Origin: Actinomycetes bacterium
Lineage (GTDB): Bacteria > Actinomycetota > Actinomycetes > Actinomycetales > Cellulomonadaceae
Length of the DNA stretch: 21,358 bases
Direction: 5' to 3'
Assembly: GCA_023426865.1 (NCBI GenBank)
Contig: JAEZBT010000143.1
Location: 1-21,358, forward strand
Each line of letters starts with the position of its first letter. Position 1 is the first letter of the stretch. Made by a program: the position numbers and the translations under genes. The notes beneath the pieces were generated by a model. It worked only from the letters and a program-made list of their open reading frames with translations, did not search any database and was not told the DNA's origin. Positions 1 through 7,931 of the stretch are shown piece by piece.

Positions 1-342
1 ACCGGGGGCGAGCCACACCATGCCGGAGTCCTCGTAGCGGGGACCGCCGACGGCCGTCGTGCCGCCGTCCCCCTCCAGCGCGTCGAGCCAGGCGTGCCCG
101 ACGCCGCCCAGCGCGTCGAGCGCCACCGCCAGCTCCCGCTCGCGGTGGGCCGCCAACGCGGGGCCGTCGCTCTGCAGGTGCGCGAGCTCCGGGGTGATGA
201 CCTCGCCGCGCTCCCCCCGCGTGCACGTCACCACGGTGACCGGCGCGCCCGACGACGCCCACGCCGCCAGGAGCGCGCCCGTGGCGAGGGTCTCGTCGTC
301 GGGGTGCGCGTGCACCGCGACGAGGGCGGGCGGGCTGCTCAC
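1..342 (-). CDS. mshB: N-acetyl-1-D-myo-inositol-2-amino-2-deoxy-alpha-D-glucopyranoside deacetylase MshB (3' part cut by window edge)
   Basis: This is the first 114 codons of a PIG-L/LmbE-family zinc deacetylase; the rest lies beyond the left edge. MshB removes the acetyl group from GlcNAc-inositol, the second step of mycothiol synthesis in the actinobacterial cytosol. The reading frame shows the family motif AHPDDE at residues 12-17 (His13 and Asp16 as zinc ligands, Asp15 as catalytic base). It continues with VVTCTRGERGEVI and RYEDSGM, which are the MshB-type versions of these stretches rather than generic LmbE. The GTG start at 342 overlaps the typA stop as GTGA and has no clear ribosome-binding site of its own, which suggests translational coupling to typA. 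Mycothiol conjugate amidase (Mca) is the main alternative, but the RxxDSGM stretch and the typA neighbour favour MshB. Confidence 0.88.
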   Translation of the reverse strand, partial: MSSPPALVAVHAHPDDETLATGALLAAWASSGAPVTVVTCTRGERGEVITPELAHLQSDGPALAAHRERELAVALDALGGVGHAWLDALEGDGGTTAVGGPRYEDSGMVWLAPG

Positions 343-2261
343 GCGCGCTTCGCGCGGGCCGCGATCTTGCCGCGCTCCTCCTGGTTCAGCACCACCTTGC
401 GGATGCGGACGATCTCCGGGGTCACCTCGACGCACTCGTCGTCGCTGGCGAACTCGAGGGACTCCTCGAGGGTGAGCCGGCGCGGCGGCGTGAGCCGCTC
501 GAGCTCGTCACCGGTCGACGAGCGCATGTTCGTCAGCTTCTTCTCTCGCGCGACGTTGACGTCCATGTCCTCGCTGCGGTTGTTCTCGCCGACGACCATG
601 CCCTCGTAGACGTCCTCGGTGGGCGCCACGAAGAACGAGCCGCGGTCCGCGAGCTGGATGAGCGCGTACGCCGTCACGACGCCGGACCGGTCCGCGACGA
701 GGGAGCCGTTGGCCCGCGCCTCGATCGGCCCCGCCCACGGCTCGTAGCCCTCGGCGATGGACGCGGCGATGCCGGTGCCGCGCGTCTCGGTGAGGAACGA
801 CGTGCGGAAGCCGATGAGGCCGCGCGCCGGGACCATGAACTCCATGCGGACCCAGCCGGTGCCGTGGTTCGCCATCGTCATCATGCGACCCTTGCGCGCG
901 GCCAGGAGCTGCGTGACGGTGCCCAGGTACTCCTCGGGCACGTCGATCGTGAGGTGCTCCATCGGCTCGTGCCGCACGCCGTCGATGGTCTTGGTGACCA
1001 CCTGCGGCTTGCCGACGGTCAGCTCGAAGCCCTCGCGCCGCATCTGCTCGACCAGGATCGCGAGCGCGAGCTCGCCGCGACCCTGGACCTCCCACGTGTC
1101 GGGGCGGTCGGTGGGCAGCACGCGCAGGGAGACGTTGCCGACGAGCTCGGCGTCGAGCCGGTCCTTGACCTGCCGGGCGGTGACCTTGTGGCCCTTGCCG
1201 CCCTTGCCCGCGAGCGGGGAGGTGTTGATACCGATCGTCACGGCGATGGCCGGGTCGTCCACGGTGATGGGCGGCAGCGGGCGCGGGTCGTCGGCGTCGG
1301 TGAGCGTCTCGCCGATCGTGATGTCCGCGATCCCCGCCACCGCGACGATGTCGCCCGGCCCGGCCTCCGCCGTCGGCACTCGCTCGAGCGCCCGGGTCGC
1401 GAGCAGCTCGGTGATCCGGACGTTCGACGTCGTGCCGTCCGCCCGCACCCAGGCGACGTTCTGGCCCTTGCGGATCGTGCCGTTGTGAATGCGCAGCAGC
1501 GCGAGGCGGCCGAGGAACGGCGACGCGTCGAGGTTGGTGACGTGCGCCTGCAGGGGCGCGCCCTCGTCGTACGTCGGGGCCGGGATGCGCTCGAGCAGCG
1601 TGACGAAGAGGGGGCCCAGGTCGGGGCTGTCCGGCAGCGCACCGTCGGCGGGCATCTCGAGCGATGCGCGGCCGGCCTTGGCCGACGCGTAGACGACGGG
1701 TACGTCGAGCACCGCGTCCAGGTCGAGCTCCGGGCGGTCCTCGTGCAGGTCGGAGGCCAGGCCGAGCAGGAGGTCGGTGGCCTCGTGCACGACCTCGGCG
1801 ATCCGCGCGTCGGGCCGGTCCACCTTGTTGACGACGAGTACCACGGGCAGCTGCGCCTCGAGCGCCTTGCGCAGCACGAATCGCGTCTGGGGCAACGGCC
1901 CCTCCGACGCGTCGACCAGCAGCAGGACGCCGTCGACCATCGACAGGCCGCGCTCGACCTCGCCGCCGAAGTCCGCGTGGCCGGGCGTGTCGATGACGTT
2001 GATCGTCACGCCGTCCGGCTCGCCCTCCGCCGCCGCGGCCGGCCCCGTGTACCGGATGGCCGTGTTCTTGGCGAGGATCGTGATGCCCTTCTCACGCTCC
2101 AGGTCGCCGGAGTCCATCGCGCGCTCGGCTACGTGCGCGTGCGCGCCGAACGCGCCGGACTGCCAGAGCATCGCGTCGACGAGGGTGGTCTTGCCGTGGT
2201 CCACGTGCGCCACGATCGCGACGTTGCGCAGGTCGGAGCGCACGGCCATAGGAGGACTCAT
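339..2261 (-). CDS. typA: Ribosome-associated translational GTPase TypA/BipA
   Basis: TypA/BipA is an EF-G-like GTPase that binds 70S ribosomes and helps ribosome assembly and translation under stress. The 640-residue product is full length. It shows G1 AHVDHGKT at 18-25, the switch I stretch EREKGIT at 55-61, G3 DTPGH at 91-95 and G4 NKVD at 145-148. The EF-G-like and TypA-specific C-terminal domains follow, with the LAARKGRMM stretch. A short Ala/Gly/Glu-rich insertion (about residues 73-84) lies between switch I and G3; actinobacterial TypA proteins often carry a short insertion there. The start is uncertain: ATG at 2261 is used here, but ATG at 2249 (Met5) is as good, and neither has a convincing Shine-Dalgarno. 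A -10-like TAGAAT lies about 50 bases upstream. It is probably transcribed with mshB, which it overlaps by 4 bases. Confidence 0.97.
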   Translation of the reverse strand: MSPPMAVRSDLRNVAIVAHVDHGKTTLVDAMLWQSGAFGAHAHVAERAMDSGDLEREKGITILAKNTAIRYTGPAAAAEGEPDGVTINVIDTPGHADFGGEVERGLSMVDGVLLLVDASEGPLPQTRFVLRKALEAQLPVVLVVNKVDRPDARIAEVVHEATDLLLGLASDLHEDRPELDLDAVLDVPVVYASAKAGRASLEMPADGALPDSPDLGPLFVTLLERIPAPTYDEGAPLQAHVTNLDASPFLGRLALLRIHNGTIRKGQNVAWVRADGTTSNVRITELLATRALERVPTAEAGPGDIVAVAGIADITIGETLTDADDPRPLPPITVDDPAIAVTIGINTSPLAGKGGKGHKVTARQVKDRLDAELVGNVSLRVLPTDRPDTWEVQGRGELALAILVEQMRREGFELTVGKPQVVTKTIDGVRHEPMEHLTIDVPEEYLGTVTQLLAARKGRMMTMANHGTGWVRMEFMVPARGLIGFRTSFLTETRGTGIAASIAEGYEPWAGPIEARANGSLVADRSGVVTAYALIQLADRGSFFVAPTEDVYEGMVVGENNRSEDMDVNVAREKKLTNMRSSTGDELERLTPPRRLTLEESLEFASDDECVEVTPEIVRIRKVVLNQEERGKIAARAKRA

Positions 2262-2285
2262 CTCGTTCGAGGGGGAGGGTGGAGA

Positions 2286-2341
2286 GAACGACCGACGGCG
2301 GCCGCCGGGCGATTCTACCCGCCGACCGCCGTCGTGCGTTC
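2286..2341. repeat. Inverted repeat between the ABC ATPase gene and typA
   Basis: Two 16-base arms (2286-2301 and 2326-2341) pair at 14 of 16 positions and enclose a 24-base loop. The element lies 20 bases after the ATPase stop and 25 bases before the typA start, both minus strand. It could be the terminator of the transporter gene, although the minus-strand sequence after it is pyrimidine-mixed with no U-run. The loop carries TAGAAT on the minus strand, so it may instead, or also, hold the typA promoter. Confidence 0.6.
2312..2317 (-). promoter_or_regulatory. Candidate -10 element (TAGAAT) for typA-mshB
   Basis: On the minus strand the hexamer TAGAAT (5 of 6 matches to TATAAT) lies about 50 bases before the typA start. 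No good TTGACA-like -35 is visible at the right distance; actinobacterial promoters often rely on the -10 alone. Transcription would start near 2304. Confidence 0.4.
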
Positions 2342-2360
2342 TGCGCGCAGGGCGGGGACG

Positions 2361-4235
2361 TCAGTTCCCGCCGGGGCCCGCCTGGCGGGTCGTGCCGCGG
2401 GTGATCGTCTCCGCCTGCAGGGCGTTCTCGGCCTTCTCGACGTCGGAGCGGTCCGCCGGCTCCGCCCGGTGCACGCCGGCCCTGACCAGCTCCTCCTCGA
2501 GCAGCCGGTCGCGGGTCTCGCGGCGGATCTTCTGCTCTGCGGGGTTGGGCACCGGGACGGCCGCGAGCAGGCGCCGCGTGTACGGGTCCTGCGGGTGGCG
2601 CAGGATCTGGTCGCGCGGGCCCTGCTCGACGAGCTTGCCGTTGTGCATGACGGCGATCCGGCTCGAGAGGATCTCGACGACGGCCAGGTCGTGGCTGATG
2701 AAAAGGCACGCGAACCCGTGCTCGCGCTGGAGCTCCTGGAACAGGTCGAGGACCTTGGCCTGCACGGACACGTCGAGGGCCGACGTCGGCTCGTCCGCGA
2801 CCAGCAGCTTGGGGCTCAGGGCGAGCGCCCGGGCGATGCCGACGCGCTGGCGCTGGCCGCCGGAGAGCTCGTGCGGGTAGCGGTTGCGCATGCTCTTGGC
2901 CAGGTGCACCTGGTCGAGCAGCTCCTCCACGCGCTTGTTGAGCTCGGCGCCGCGGGCCAGCTTGCGCAGCAGGAGCGGCTCACCGATGGACTGGCCGATC
3001 GGCAGGCGGGGGTTGAGGGACGAGCCCGGGTCCTGGAAGACGATCGAGACGTCCCGGCGCAGGTCGCGCAGCTCCTGCGCGTCGATGCCGACCATCTCGT
3101 GGCCGCCGATCTTCAGCGAGCCCTCGGTGACGGGCAGCAGGCCGACGACGGCGCGGCCGACGGTGGTCTTGCCCGACCCGGACTCGCCGACCAGGCCCAC
3201 GACCTCGCCGCGCCTGATGTCCATGCTGATGCCGTCGACGGCCCGGAAGGCGGGGATGCGCCCGCGGCCGGGGTACTCGATGACCAGGTCACGGGCCTCG
3301 AGCGCGAGGTCGGAGGCCGGGGCCGCGCCCGCGGGGGCCGTCCGGGGCTCGGTCGTCGCCGCACCGGTGGCGGTGATCGGTGTGGAGGCGCCGGCCTCGG
3401 CGAGCGCGGCGTCGCCGCCGACGGTCGCGCCCAGGTGCGGCACCGCGGCCAGCAGCTGCTGCGTGTAGGGGTGCGTCGGCCGGTTGAAGATCTCGTCGGC
3501 CGAGCCCGACTCGACGATCCGGCCGTCCTTCATCACCAGCACGCGGTCCGCGAGGTCGGCGACCACGCCCATGTCGTGAGTGATGAGGATGATCCCGGAG
3601 TCGATCCGGCTGCGCAGGTCGCGCATGAGCTTGAGGATCTCGGCCTGGACGGTGACGTCGAGCGCCGTCGTCGGCTCGTCTGCGATGAGCAGCTTCGGGT
3701 CGCACGCGAGCGCCTGGGCGATCATCGCGCGCTGCCGCTGACCGCCGGACAGCTGGTGCGGGTACTTGTCCACGGACCGCGCCGGGTCGGGGATGTCCAC
3801 CAGGCTCAGCAGCTCGATGGCGCGCTCGCGGGCCTTGTGCGGGCCCATGTCGAAATGCGTCCGCAGCGTCTCGACGATCTGGAAGCCGATCGTGTAGACG
3901 GGGTTCAGGGCGGTCATCGGCTCCTGGAAGATGACCGCGACCTCCTTGCCGCGGACGTGCGAGAGCTGCTTGTGGGTCAGCCCCACGAGCTCCTTGCCGG
4001 CGAGCTTCGCCGATCCGCGCGCCCGGCCGTTCTGCGGCAGGAGCCCGATGAGGGACATCGACGACTGGGTCTTGCCCGACCCGGACTCGCCGACGATGCC
4101 GAGCACCTCGCCCGGGCGGACGTCGTAGTCCATGTCGATGGCGGCGGGGTACCACTCGCCCTCGACGAAGAAGTCGACGCCGAGCCCACGGACCTCGAGG
4201 ATCGGTGCCTTGGTGGCGGCTGCGTCAGTGACCAC
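2361..4235 (-). CDS. Oligopeptide/dipeptide ABC transporter, fused double ATP-binding protein (OppD-OppF/DppD-DppF type)
   Basis: This cytoplasmic subunit hydrolyses ATP to drive peptide import through the two permeases encoded just upstream. It is a fusion of the usual D and F subunits in one 624-residue chain. Domain 1 (about 12-265) has Walker A GESGSGKT at 49-56, Q-loop Gln104, LSGGQ at 162-166, Walker B LLIADEP and His220. An Ala/Thr/Pro-rich linker (about 270-308) leads to domain 2 (about 310-560), with Walker A at 350-357, Gln401, LSGGQ at 457-461, LLVADEP and His515. Both sites look catalytically complete. Each half ends in the HPYT/DPYT-RLLAAVP stretch typical of oligopeptide ATPases. 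The start is GTG at 4235, with AAAGGG about 6-8 bases upstream as a modest ribosome-binding site. It is separated from the permeases by a gene on the opposite strand, so it probably has its own promoter in 4236-4341. Confidence 0.95.
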   Translation of the reverse strand: MVTDAAATKAPILEVRGLGVDFFVEGEWYPAAIDMDYDVRPGEVLGIVGESGSGKTQSSMSLIGLLPQNGRARGSAKLAGKELVGLTHKQLSHVRGKEVAVIFQEPMTALNPVYTIGFQIVETLRTHFDMGPHKARERAIELLSLVDIPDPARSVDKYPHQLSGGQRQRAMIAQALACDPKLLIADEPTTALDVTVQAEILKLMRDLRSRIDSGIILITHDMGVVADLADRVLVMKDGRIVESGSADEIFNRPTHPYTQQLLAAVPHLGATVGGDAALAEAGASTPITATGAATTEPRTAPAGAAPASDLALEARDLVIEYPGRGRIPAFRAVDGISMDIRRGEVVGLVGESGSGKTTVGRAVVGLLPVTEGSLKIGGHEMVGIDAQELRDLRRDVSIVFQDPGSSLNPRLPIGQSIGEPLLLRKLARGAELNKRVEELLDQVHLAKSMRNRYPHELSGGQRQRVGIARALALSPKLLVADEPTSALDVSVQAKVLDLFQELQREHGFACLFISHDLAVVEILSSRIAVMHNGKLVEQGPRDQILRHPQDPYTRRLLAAVPVPNPAEQKIRRETRDRLLEEELVRAGVHRAEPADRSDVEKAENALQAETITRGTTRQAGPGGN

Positions 4236-4341
4236 GCCGTGCCCTTTCGTGACGTGCGCCGCATCGGCGCGGGGCCCCGCTCACGGACGCGGCCGTGGCG
4301 GCCGGGCCTGCCTGCGAGGGACGTTCTGAGACCATGGTGCG
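4236..4341. other. Divergent intergenic region, ATPase gene / PH-domain gene
   Basis: These 106 bases separate the starts of two divergent genes and must hold any promoters for both. No clear -10/-35 pair was found on either strand. An ATG at 4334 opens an 11-codon out-of-frame reading frame that overlaps the start of the PH-domain gene; nothing supports it as a gene. Confidence 0.4.
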
Positions 4342-4962
4342 GTGCCGTCGCCCGCTGACCAGACAGTGACCTACCAGCCCGGCTCGGCCCGGGGCATGAC
4401 GATCGGCGTCGCGGCCGTGGCCGCCGTCGCGCTCGTCGTGACGGCCCTGGACGACGTCGGTGCCGCGCTGCGCTACCTGCCGGTGTTCCTCGTGGTGCCC
4501 GCCGCGGTCTGGGCGTTCTACGGCCGACCGGCGGTGATCATCAGCGACGGCGGCGTGACGCTGCGCAACGTGCTGCGCACCGTCGAGCTGCCGTGGCCTG
4601 CCATCCAGCGCATCGAGACGAAGTACGCCCTCACGCTCGAGACCGCGTACGGCCCCTACAACGCCTGGGCGGCCCCCGTGCCCAGCCGCACGATCGCTGC
4701 GAACCGCACGCACCTGACCATGCGCAACCAGCCCGAGAGCGCCTACGCGGCCGGTGGCCTGCGGCCCGGCGACCTGGAGGGCACGCCGTCCGGCGACGCG
4801 TCGGCGTACATCCGTCGTCGCTGGGAGGCGCTGCGCGACGCCGGGCACCTCGACGACCCGCGCCTCGAGCGGCAGCGCCCCGTGGTGCGCTGGCACCCGG
4901 GTCCGCTGCTGCTCGTCGTGGCGCTCGTCGCGGCGTCCGCGGTCACGCTCAGCCTCGGCTGA
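4342..4962 (+). CDS. Membrane-anchored PH-domain protein (bacterial PH, Cfp6/LMW antigen 6 type)
   Basis: The product is 206 residues. Two hydrophobic helices lie near the N terminus (about 19-37 and 45-60) and one at the C terminus (about 188-205). Between the first pair and the last is a beta-rich stretch beginning GRPAVIISDGGVTLRNVLRT and PWPAIQRIE, which is the pattern of the bacterial PH domain found in actinobacterial membrane proteins such as mycobacterial low-molecular-weight antigen 6. The biochemical role of this family is not established. GTG at 4342 is used; a later ATG at codon 19 is possible but would cut into the first helix. There is no strong Shine-Dalgarno. It lies on the opposite strand inside the peptide-transporter locus, with its stop 34 bases from the convergent permease stop. 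Function within the transporter is not implied by this alone. Confidence 0.85.
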   Translation: MPSPADQTVTYQPGSARGMTIGVAAVAAVALVVTALDDVGAALRYLPVFLVVPAAVWAFYGRPAVIISDGGVTLRNVLRTVELPWPAIQRIETKYALTLETAYGPYNAWAAPVPSRTIAANRTHLTMRNQPESAYAAGGLRPGDLEGTPSGDASAYIRRRWEALRDAGHLDDPRLERQRPVVRWHPGPLLLVVALVAASAVTLSLG

Positions 4963-4996
4963 GCCCGACTGCGTCACCGCGCGCGTCTGGGTCGTC

Positions 4997-6085
4997 TCAG
5001 GCACCGGCGGCGTCCGTCGCCGACGTGGCCGTCACCTCGGAGCGACGCGCGGCGCGGGCCGCGGCCCGGTCCATCGCACGCTTGCTCGGGATACGCCGCT
5101 GCCGCGGGTCGAAGGCGTCGCGCAGGCCGTCACCGATGAAGTTCACGCAGAGCGCGATGCTCACGATGAACAGACCCGGCCACCAGAACAGCCACGGCCG
5201 CGTCGCGAACGCGGTCTGGTAGTCGCTGATCAGGTTGCCCAGCGACACGTCGGGGTACCGGATGCCGAAGCCGAGGTAGCTCAGCGCCGTCTCGAGCAGG
5301 ATCGCCGAGGCCATGAGCAGCGTCGTGTTGACGATGATCACGCCGACCGCGTTCGGGAGCATGTGCTTGAACATGATCCGCGCGTTGCTGGCTCCAGCGA
5401 CGCGCGCGGCGTCGACGAACTCGCGCTCACGCAACGACAGGAACTCGGCGCGCACGAGTCGGGCCATCGACGTCCAGGTCACCATGGCGAGGGCGAGGGC
5501 GAGCAGCAGCGGCTCCGCCCTGCCGACCCACGCACCCAGGATCGCGCCGATCATGATCACCGGGATGGTGATGACCATGTCGGTGAAGCGCATGATCACG
5601 TTGTCCAGGCGGCCGCGGAGGAAGCCCGCGACGGAGCCGATCAGGATGCCGATCGTCGTGGCCAGCAGGCCGATGACGACCATCACCATGAGCGACGTCT
5701 GCGTGCCGCTCATGACGCGGGCGAAGACGTCCTGGCCGATGTTGTCCTGGCCGAACGGGTGCTCGCCGAACGTGATGCCGGACGTCGAGATCGACATCGT
5801 CGGCGCGCCGCCCGGGTTGACCACGGGCGCGAGGTCGTTCGGGCCGTACGTCCACCACCCGGGGATCGGGCCCCAGCCGATGGACGTCGTGGCGAGCAGG
5901 ACGATGCCGATGAGGAAGAACGAGGCCACCATCGCGCCGCGGTGACGCAGGAAGCGCCGGAGGACGATGCGGCCCTGCGAGAGGCCCTCGACCTCCTTGA
6001 GCTCGATGGCGTTCTCGACGCGCTCGCCGGCGAACTGGTCGTCGAGCTTCTCGATCGGCTCGGAGTCGGGAGTGGGGACAGTCAT
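4997..6085 (-). CDS. Oligopeptide/dipeptide ABC transporter permease (OppC/DppC type)
   Basis: This is the second membrane subunit of the importer, 362 residues. After a polar N-terminal tail of about 45 residues there is a first membrane helix (GAMVASFFLIGIVLLA), then an external loop containing HPFGQDNIGQDVFARVMSGT, the signature of DppC/OppC proteins. Further membrane helices follow, with the cytoplasmic EAA-type loop around REREFVDAARVAGASNARIM that contacts the ATPase. The C terminus has LGFGIRYPDVSLGNLI and the GDGLRDAFDPR stretch typical of the family. The ATG at 6085 overlaps the stop of the preceding permease as ATGA, so the pair is translationally coupled. The same frame stays open further upstream to 6952, but that part lies over the other permease gene out of frame. 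The C-terminal tail is Arg/Ala-rich and longer than usual. Confidence 0.95.
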   Translation of the reverse strand: MTVPTPDSEPIEKLDDQFAGERVENAIELKEVEGLSQGRIVLRRFLRHRGAMVASFFLIGIVLLATTSIGWGPIPGWWTYGPNDLAPVVNPGGAPTMSISTSGITFGEHPFGQDNIGQDVFARVMSGTQTSLMVMVVIGLLATTIGILIGSVAGFLRGRLDNVIMRFTDMVITIPVIMIGAILGAWVGRAEPLLLALALAMVTWTSMARLVRAEFLSLREREFVDAARVAGASNARIMFKHMLPNAVGVIIVNTTLLMASAILLETALSYLGFGIRYPDVSLGNLISDYQTAFATRPWLFWWPGLFIVSIALCVNFIGDGLRDAFDPRQRRIPSKRAMDRAAARAARRSEVTATSATDAAGA

Positions 6086-7713
6086 GCGTTCACCCGGATC
6101 CTGGGGTCGAGAGCGGCGTAGATGAAGTCCACGACGATGTTCGCGAGCACGAGCATCGTTCCGACGACGATGAAGTACCCCATCACGGGGTCGGCGTCCC
6201 GCGCTGCGAGCGACGAGAGGAACAGGGTTCCCATACCGCTCCACGCGAAGATCCGCTCGGTGATGATCGCGCCACCGAAGAGGGCCGCGATGTCGAGCGG
6301 GACCACCGTGGCGAGCGGGATGAGGGCGTTGCGGAAGGCGTGCCGCACCGTCACCACCCGCTCGGGCAGGCCCTTGGCCCGCGCGGTGCGGATGTAGTCC
6401 TGGTTCATCACCTCGAGCAGGCTCGCCCGGGAGTACCGCGTGTAGGACGCGAACGAGATGAGGATCAGCGCGATCGTCGGCAGCACGAGGTGGGTGAAGG
6501 TGTCGAGCGTCGTCACCCAGTAGTCGTTGCCGGCCAGGCCCGGGGTCTGCGAGCCGATCGTCGCGATCGGGCGCCCCGCGATGCGGCTGGAGTTGGAGTA
6601 CAGCTTCCAGACGTCCATGACGCGGTCGATGTAGATGAAGGCACCGACGATGACAGCGGTGATCGCCGCAGCCCGCATGGACACCGCCCGGTCGGGCCCG
6701 CCGAACAGCCAGCCGATGAGCATGCCGCTCGCGACGGCGGCGACGGCGAGGCCGATGATGAGCCACGCGCTCGCCACGGCGAACGGCCACTGGAGCGGGT
6801 AGTACAGCGCGACGCCCGCGGCGACCGTCGTGAGCGAGGCGTACAGCGCGCGCTTGTTGCGCAGGCCGGCGCTCAGCGCGGTGACCGCGTACGCGGCGGC
6901 GATGCCGAGCACGAGCACGCCGACGATCGTCAGGCTCGGGTCGAGGAGCCACTCGGTGGCGGACATCCCGTAGAAGACGGCGCCGGTCGCGAGGGCGGCC
7001 ACCGCGAAGACCGTCAAGCGGCGTCTGAGGTCGCCGGCGACGAGCGCCTGCCAGATGAGGCCGCCGACGACGGCTAGGCCCACCACGGCGGGTAGCGACA
7101 GCGTGGGGTCACGCAGGAAGTCGTTGAAGCCGATCGCGCCCCACAGCTTGAGGAGCACGGCCACCCAGAACGAAGGCAGCGAGTAGAGCACGAACGACAT
7201 GAAGGTCACGGAGTAGTCGAACCCGGTGTACTGCCGCAGCGCGGACGCGATGCCGACGACGATGCCCAGGCCGATGGCCAGGAACGTCGAGGCCGCGATG
7301 AGCTGGACGGTGGAGGGGATCGCCGTGCTGAGCATGTCGATGACGTTCTCGTTCGTCACCCAGCTCCTGCCGAGGTCACACTGCCCGATGCCGCACTTCG
7401 CCACCCCGCCCAGCCAGATCACCCACCGGACCGCGGGCGGCGTGTCGAGGTTGAGGTCCCGGATGCGGGCCTCGATCAGCTGCTCCTTGTTGGGCGCGCT
7501 CGAGGCGTACAGGTCCTCCAGCGGGTCCAGCGCGTACGCCAGGAGCATGTACACGATGAACGTGGCTCCGAGCAGCACGATCGCCGAGGAGAGCAGACGC
7601 CGACCGAGGAAGGTCAGCATCGGCGCACTCCGCCTGAGGCGGGAGGGAGCCTGCGGCTGGGGCGAGGCGATCGTCGCCTCGTCGGCAGGCAGGCTCGTCA
7701 CGGAGGTGGCCAT
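6082..7713 (-). CDS. Oligopeptide/dipeptide ABC transporter permease with large internal membrane insertion (OppB/DppB type)
   Basis: This is the first membrane subunit of the importer, 543 residues against about 310-340 for ordinary DppB/OppB. The N-terminal third has the family helix after RRLLSSAIVLLGATFIV, a loop with DLGRSW, and VQLIAASTFLAIGLGIVVGI followed by LYSLPSFWVAVLL. The C-terminal third has HLVLPTI, the coupling loop SLLEVMNQDYIRTARAKGLP and FGGAIITERIFAWSGMG. Between them are about 165 extra residues (roughly 199-369) containing six hydrophobic segments. ATG at 7713 is chosen because AAGAGG lies 9 bases upstream; a GTG at 7731 would include that site in the coding region. The stop overlaps the next permease start as ATGA. 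Confidence 0.93.
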   Translation of the reverse strand: MATSVTSLPADEATIASPQPQAPSRLRRSAPMLTFLGRRLLSSAIVLLGATFIVYMLLAYALDPLEDLYASSAPNKEQLIEARIRDLNLDTPPAVRWVIWLGGVAKCGIGQCDLGRSWVTNENVIDMLSTAIPSTVQLIAASTFLAIGLGIVVGIASALRQYTGFDYSVTFMSFVLYSLPSFWVAVLLKLWGAIGFNDFLRDPTLSLPAVVGLAVVGGLIWQALVAGDLRRRLTVFAVAALATGAVFYGMSATEWLLDPSLTIVGVLVLGIAAAYAVTALSAGLRNKRALYASLTTVAAGVALYYPLQWPFAVASAWLIIGLAVAAVASGMLIGWLFGGPDRAVSMRAAAITAVIVGAFIYIDRVMDVWKLYSNSSRIAGRPIATIGSQTPGLAGNDYWVTTLDTFTHLVLPTIALILISFASYTRYSRASLLEVMNQDYIRTARAKGLPERVVTVRHAFRNALIPLATVVPLDIAALFGGAIITERIFAWSGMGTLFLSSLAARDADPVMGYFIVVGTMLVLANIVVDFIYAALDPRIRVNA

Positions 7714-7931
7714 GTGGGGGGACCTCTTCACGAGTGGATGGAACGCGGTGAGTCTACGCGTCGAACCACGGACGGTCCTCGGGGCGATGGGCCCGCTGCG
7801 AGGACGGCTGGACGGGGCACCGGACCGGTGCTCCGGCCCGGCATGCCGGTGGGGTACCGCGGGTGCCGCGGTACCCCACCGGATCGTGCATGCCTACTAC
7901 CTACTGACGGGTGTCAGCGGGGAGGTCGGCC
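7714..7931. other. Intergenic region between binding-protein and first permease genes
   Basis: These 218 bases hold no recognisable gene. The strong hairpin at 7846-7882 is flanked by two copies of GCATGC (within 7841-7847 and 7888-7894), which could extend the stem imperfectly. The permease ribosome-binding site (AAGAGG on the minus strand) is at the low-coordinate end. Confidence 0.5.
7846..7882. repeat. 17-bp perfect hairpin between binding-protein and permease genes
   Basis: CCGGTGGGGTACCGCGG (7846-7862) is followed by a 3-base loop and its exact reverse complement (7866-7882). It lies 49 bases after the binding-protein stop on the minus strand and has no U-run after it in that direction. 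By position it is probably a partial terminator or mRNA-stabilising element that lets the binding protein be made in excess over the membrane subunits, as in many import operons. Confidence 0.8.

Noticed and set aside
864..4358. 1164-codon open frame on the plus strand
   Set aside because: It runs antisense to typA and the ABC ATPase gene, both of which have clear family motifs. Its product is Arg/Asp/His-rich low-complexity sequence produced by GC-rich codon bias.
4997..6952. A 651-codon reading of the second permease
   Set aside because: The part upstream of 6085 lies out of frame over the first permease. The family-like protein begins at the ATG that overlaps the previous stop by ATGA.
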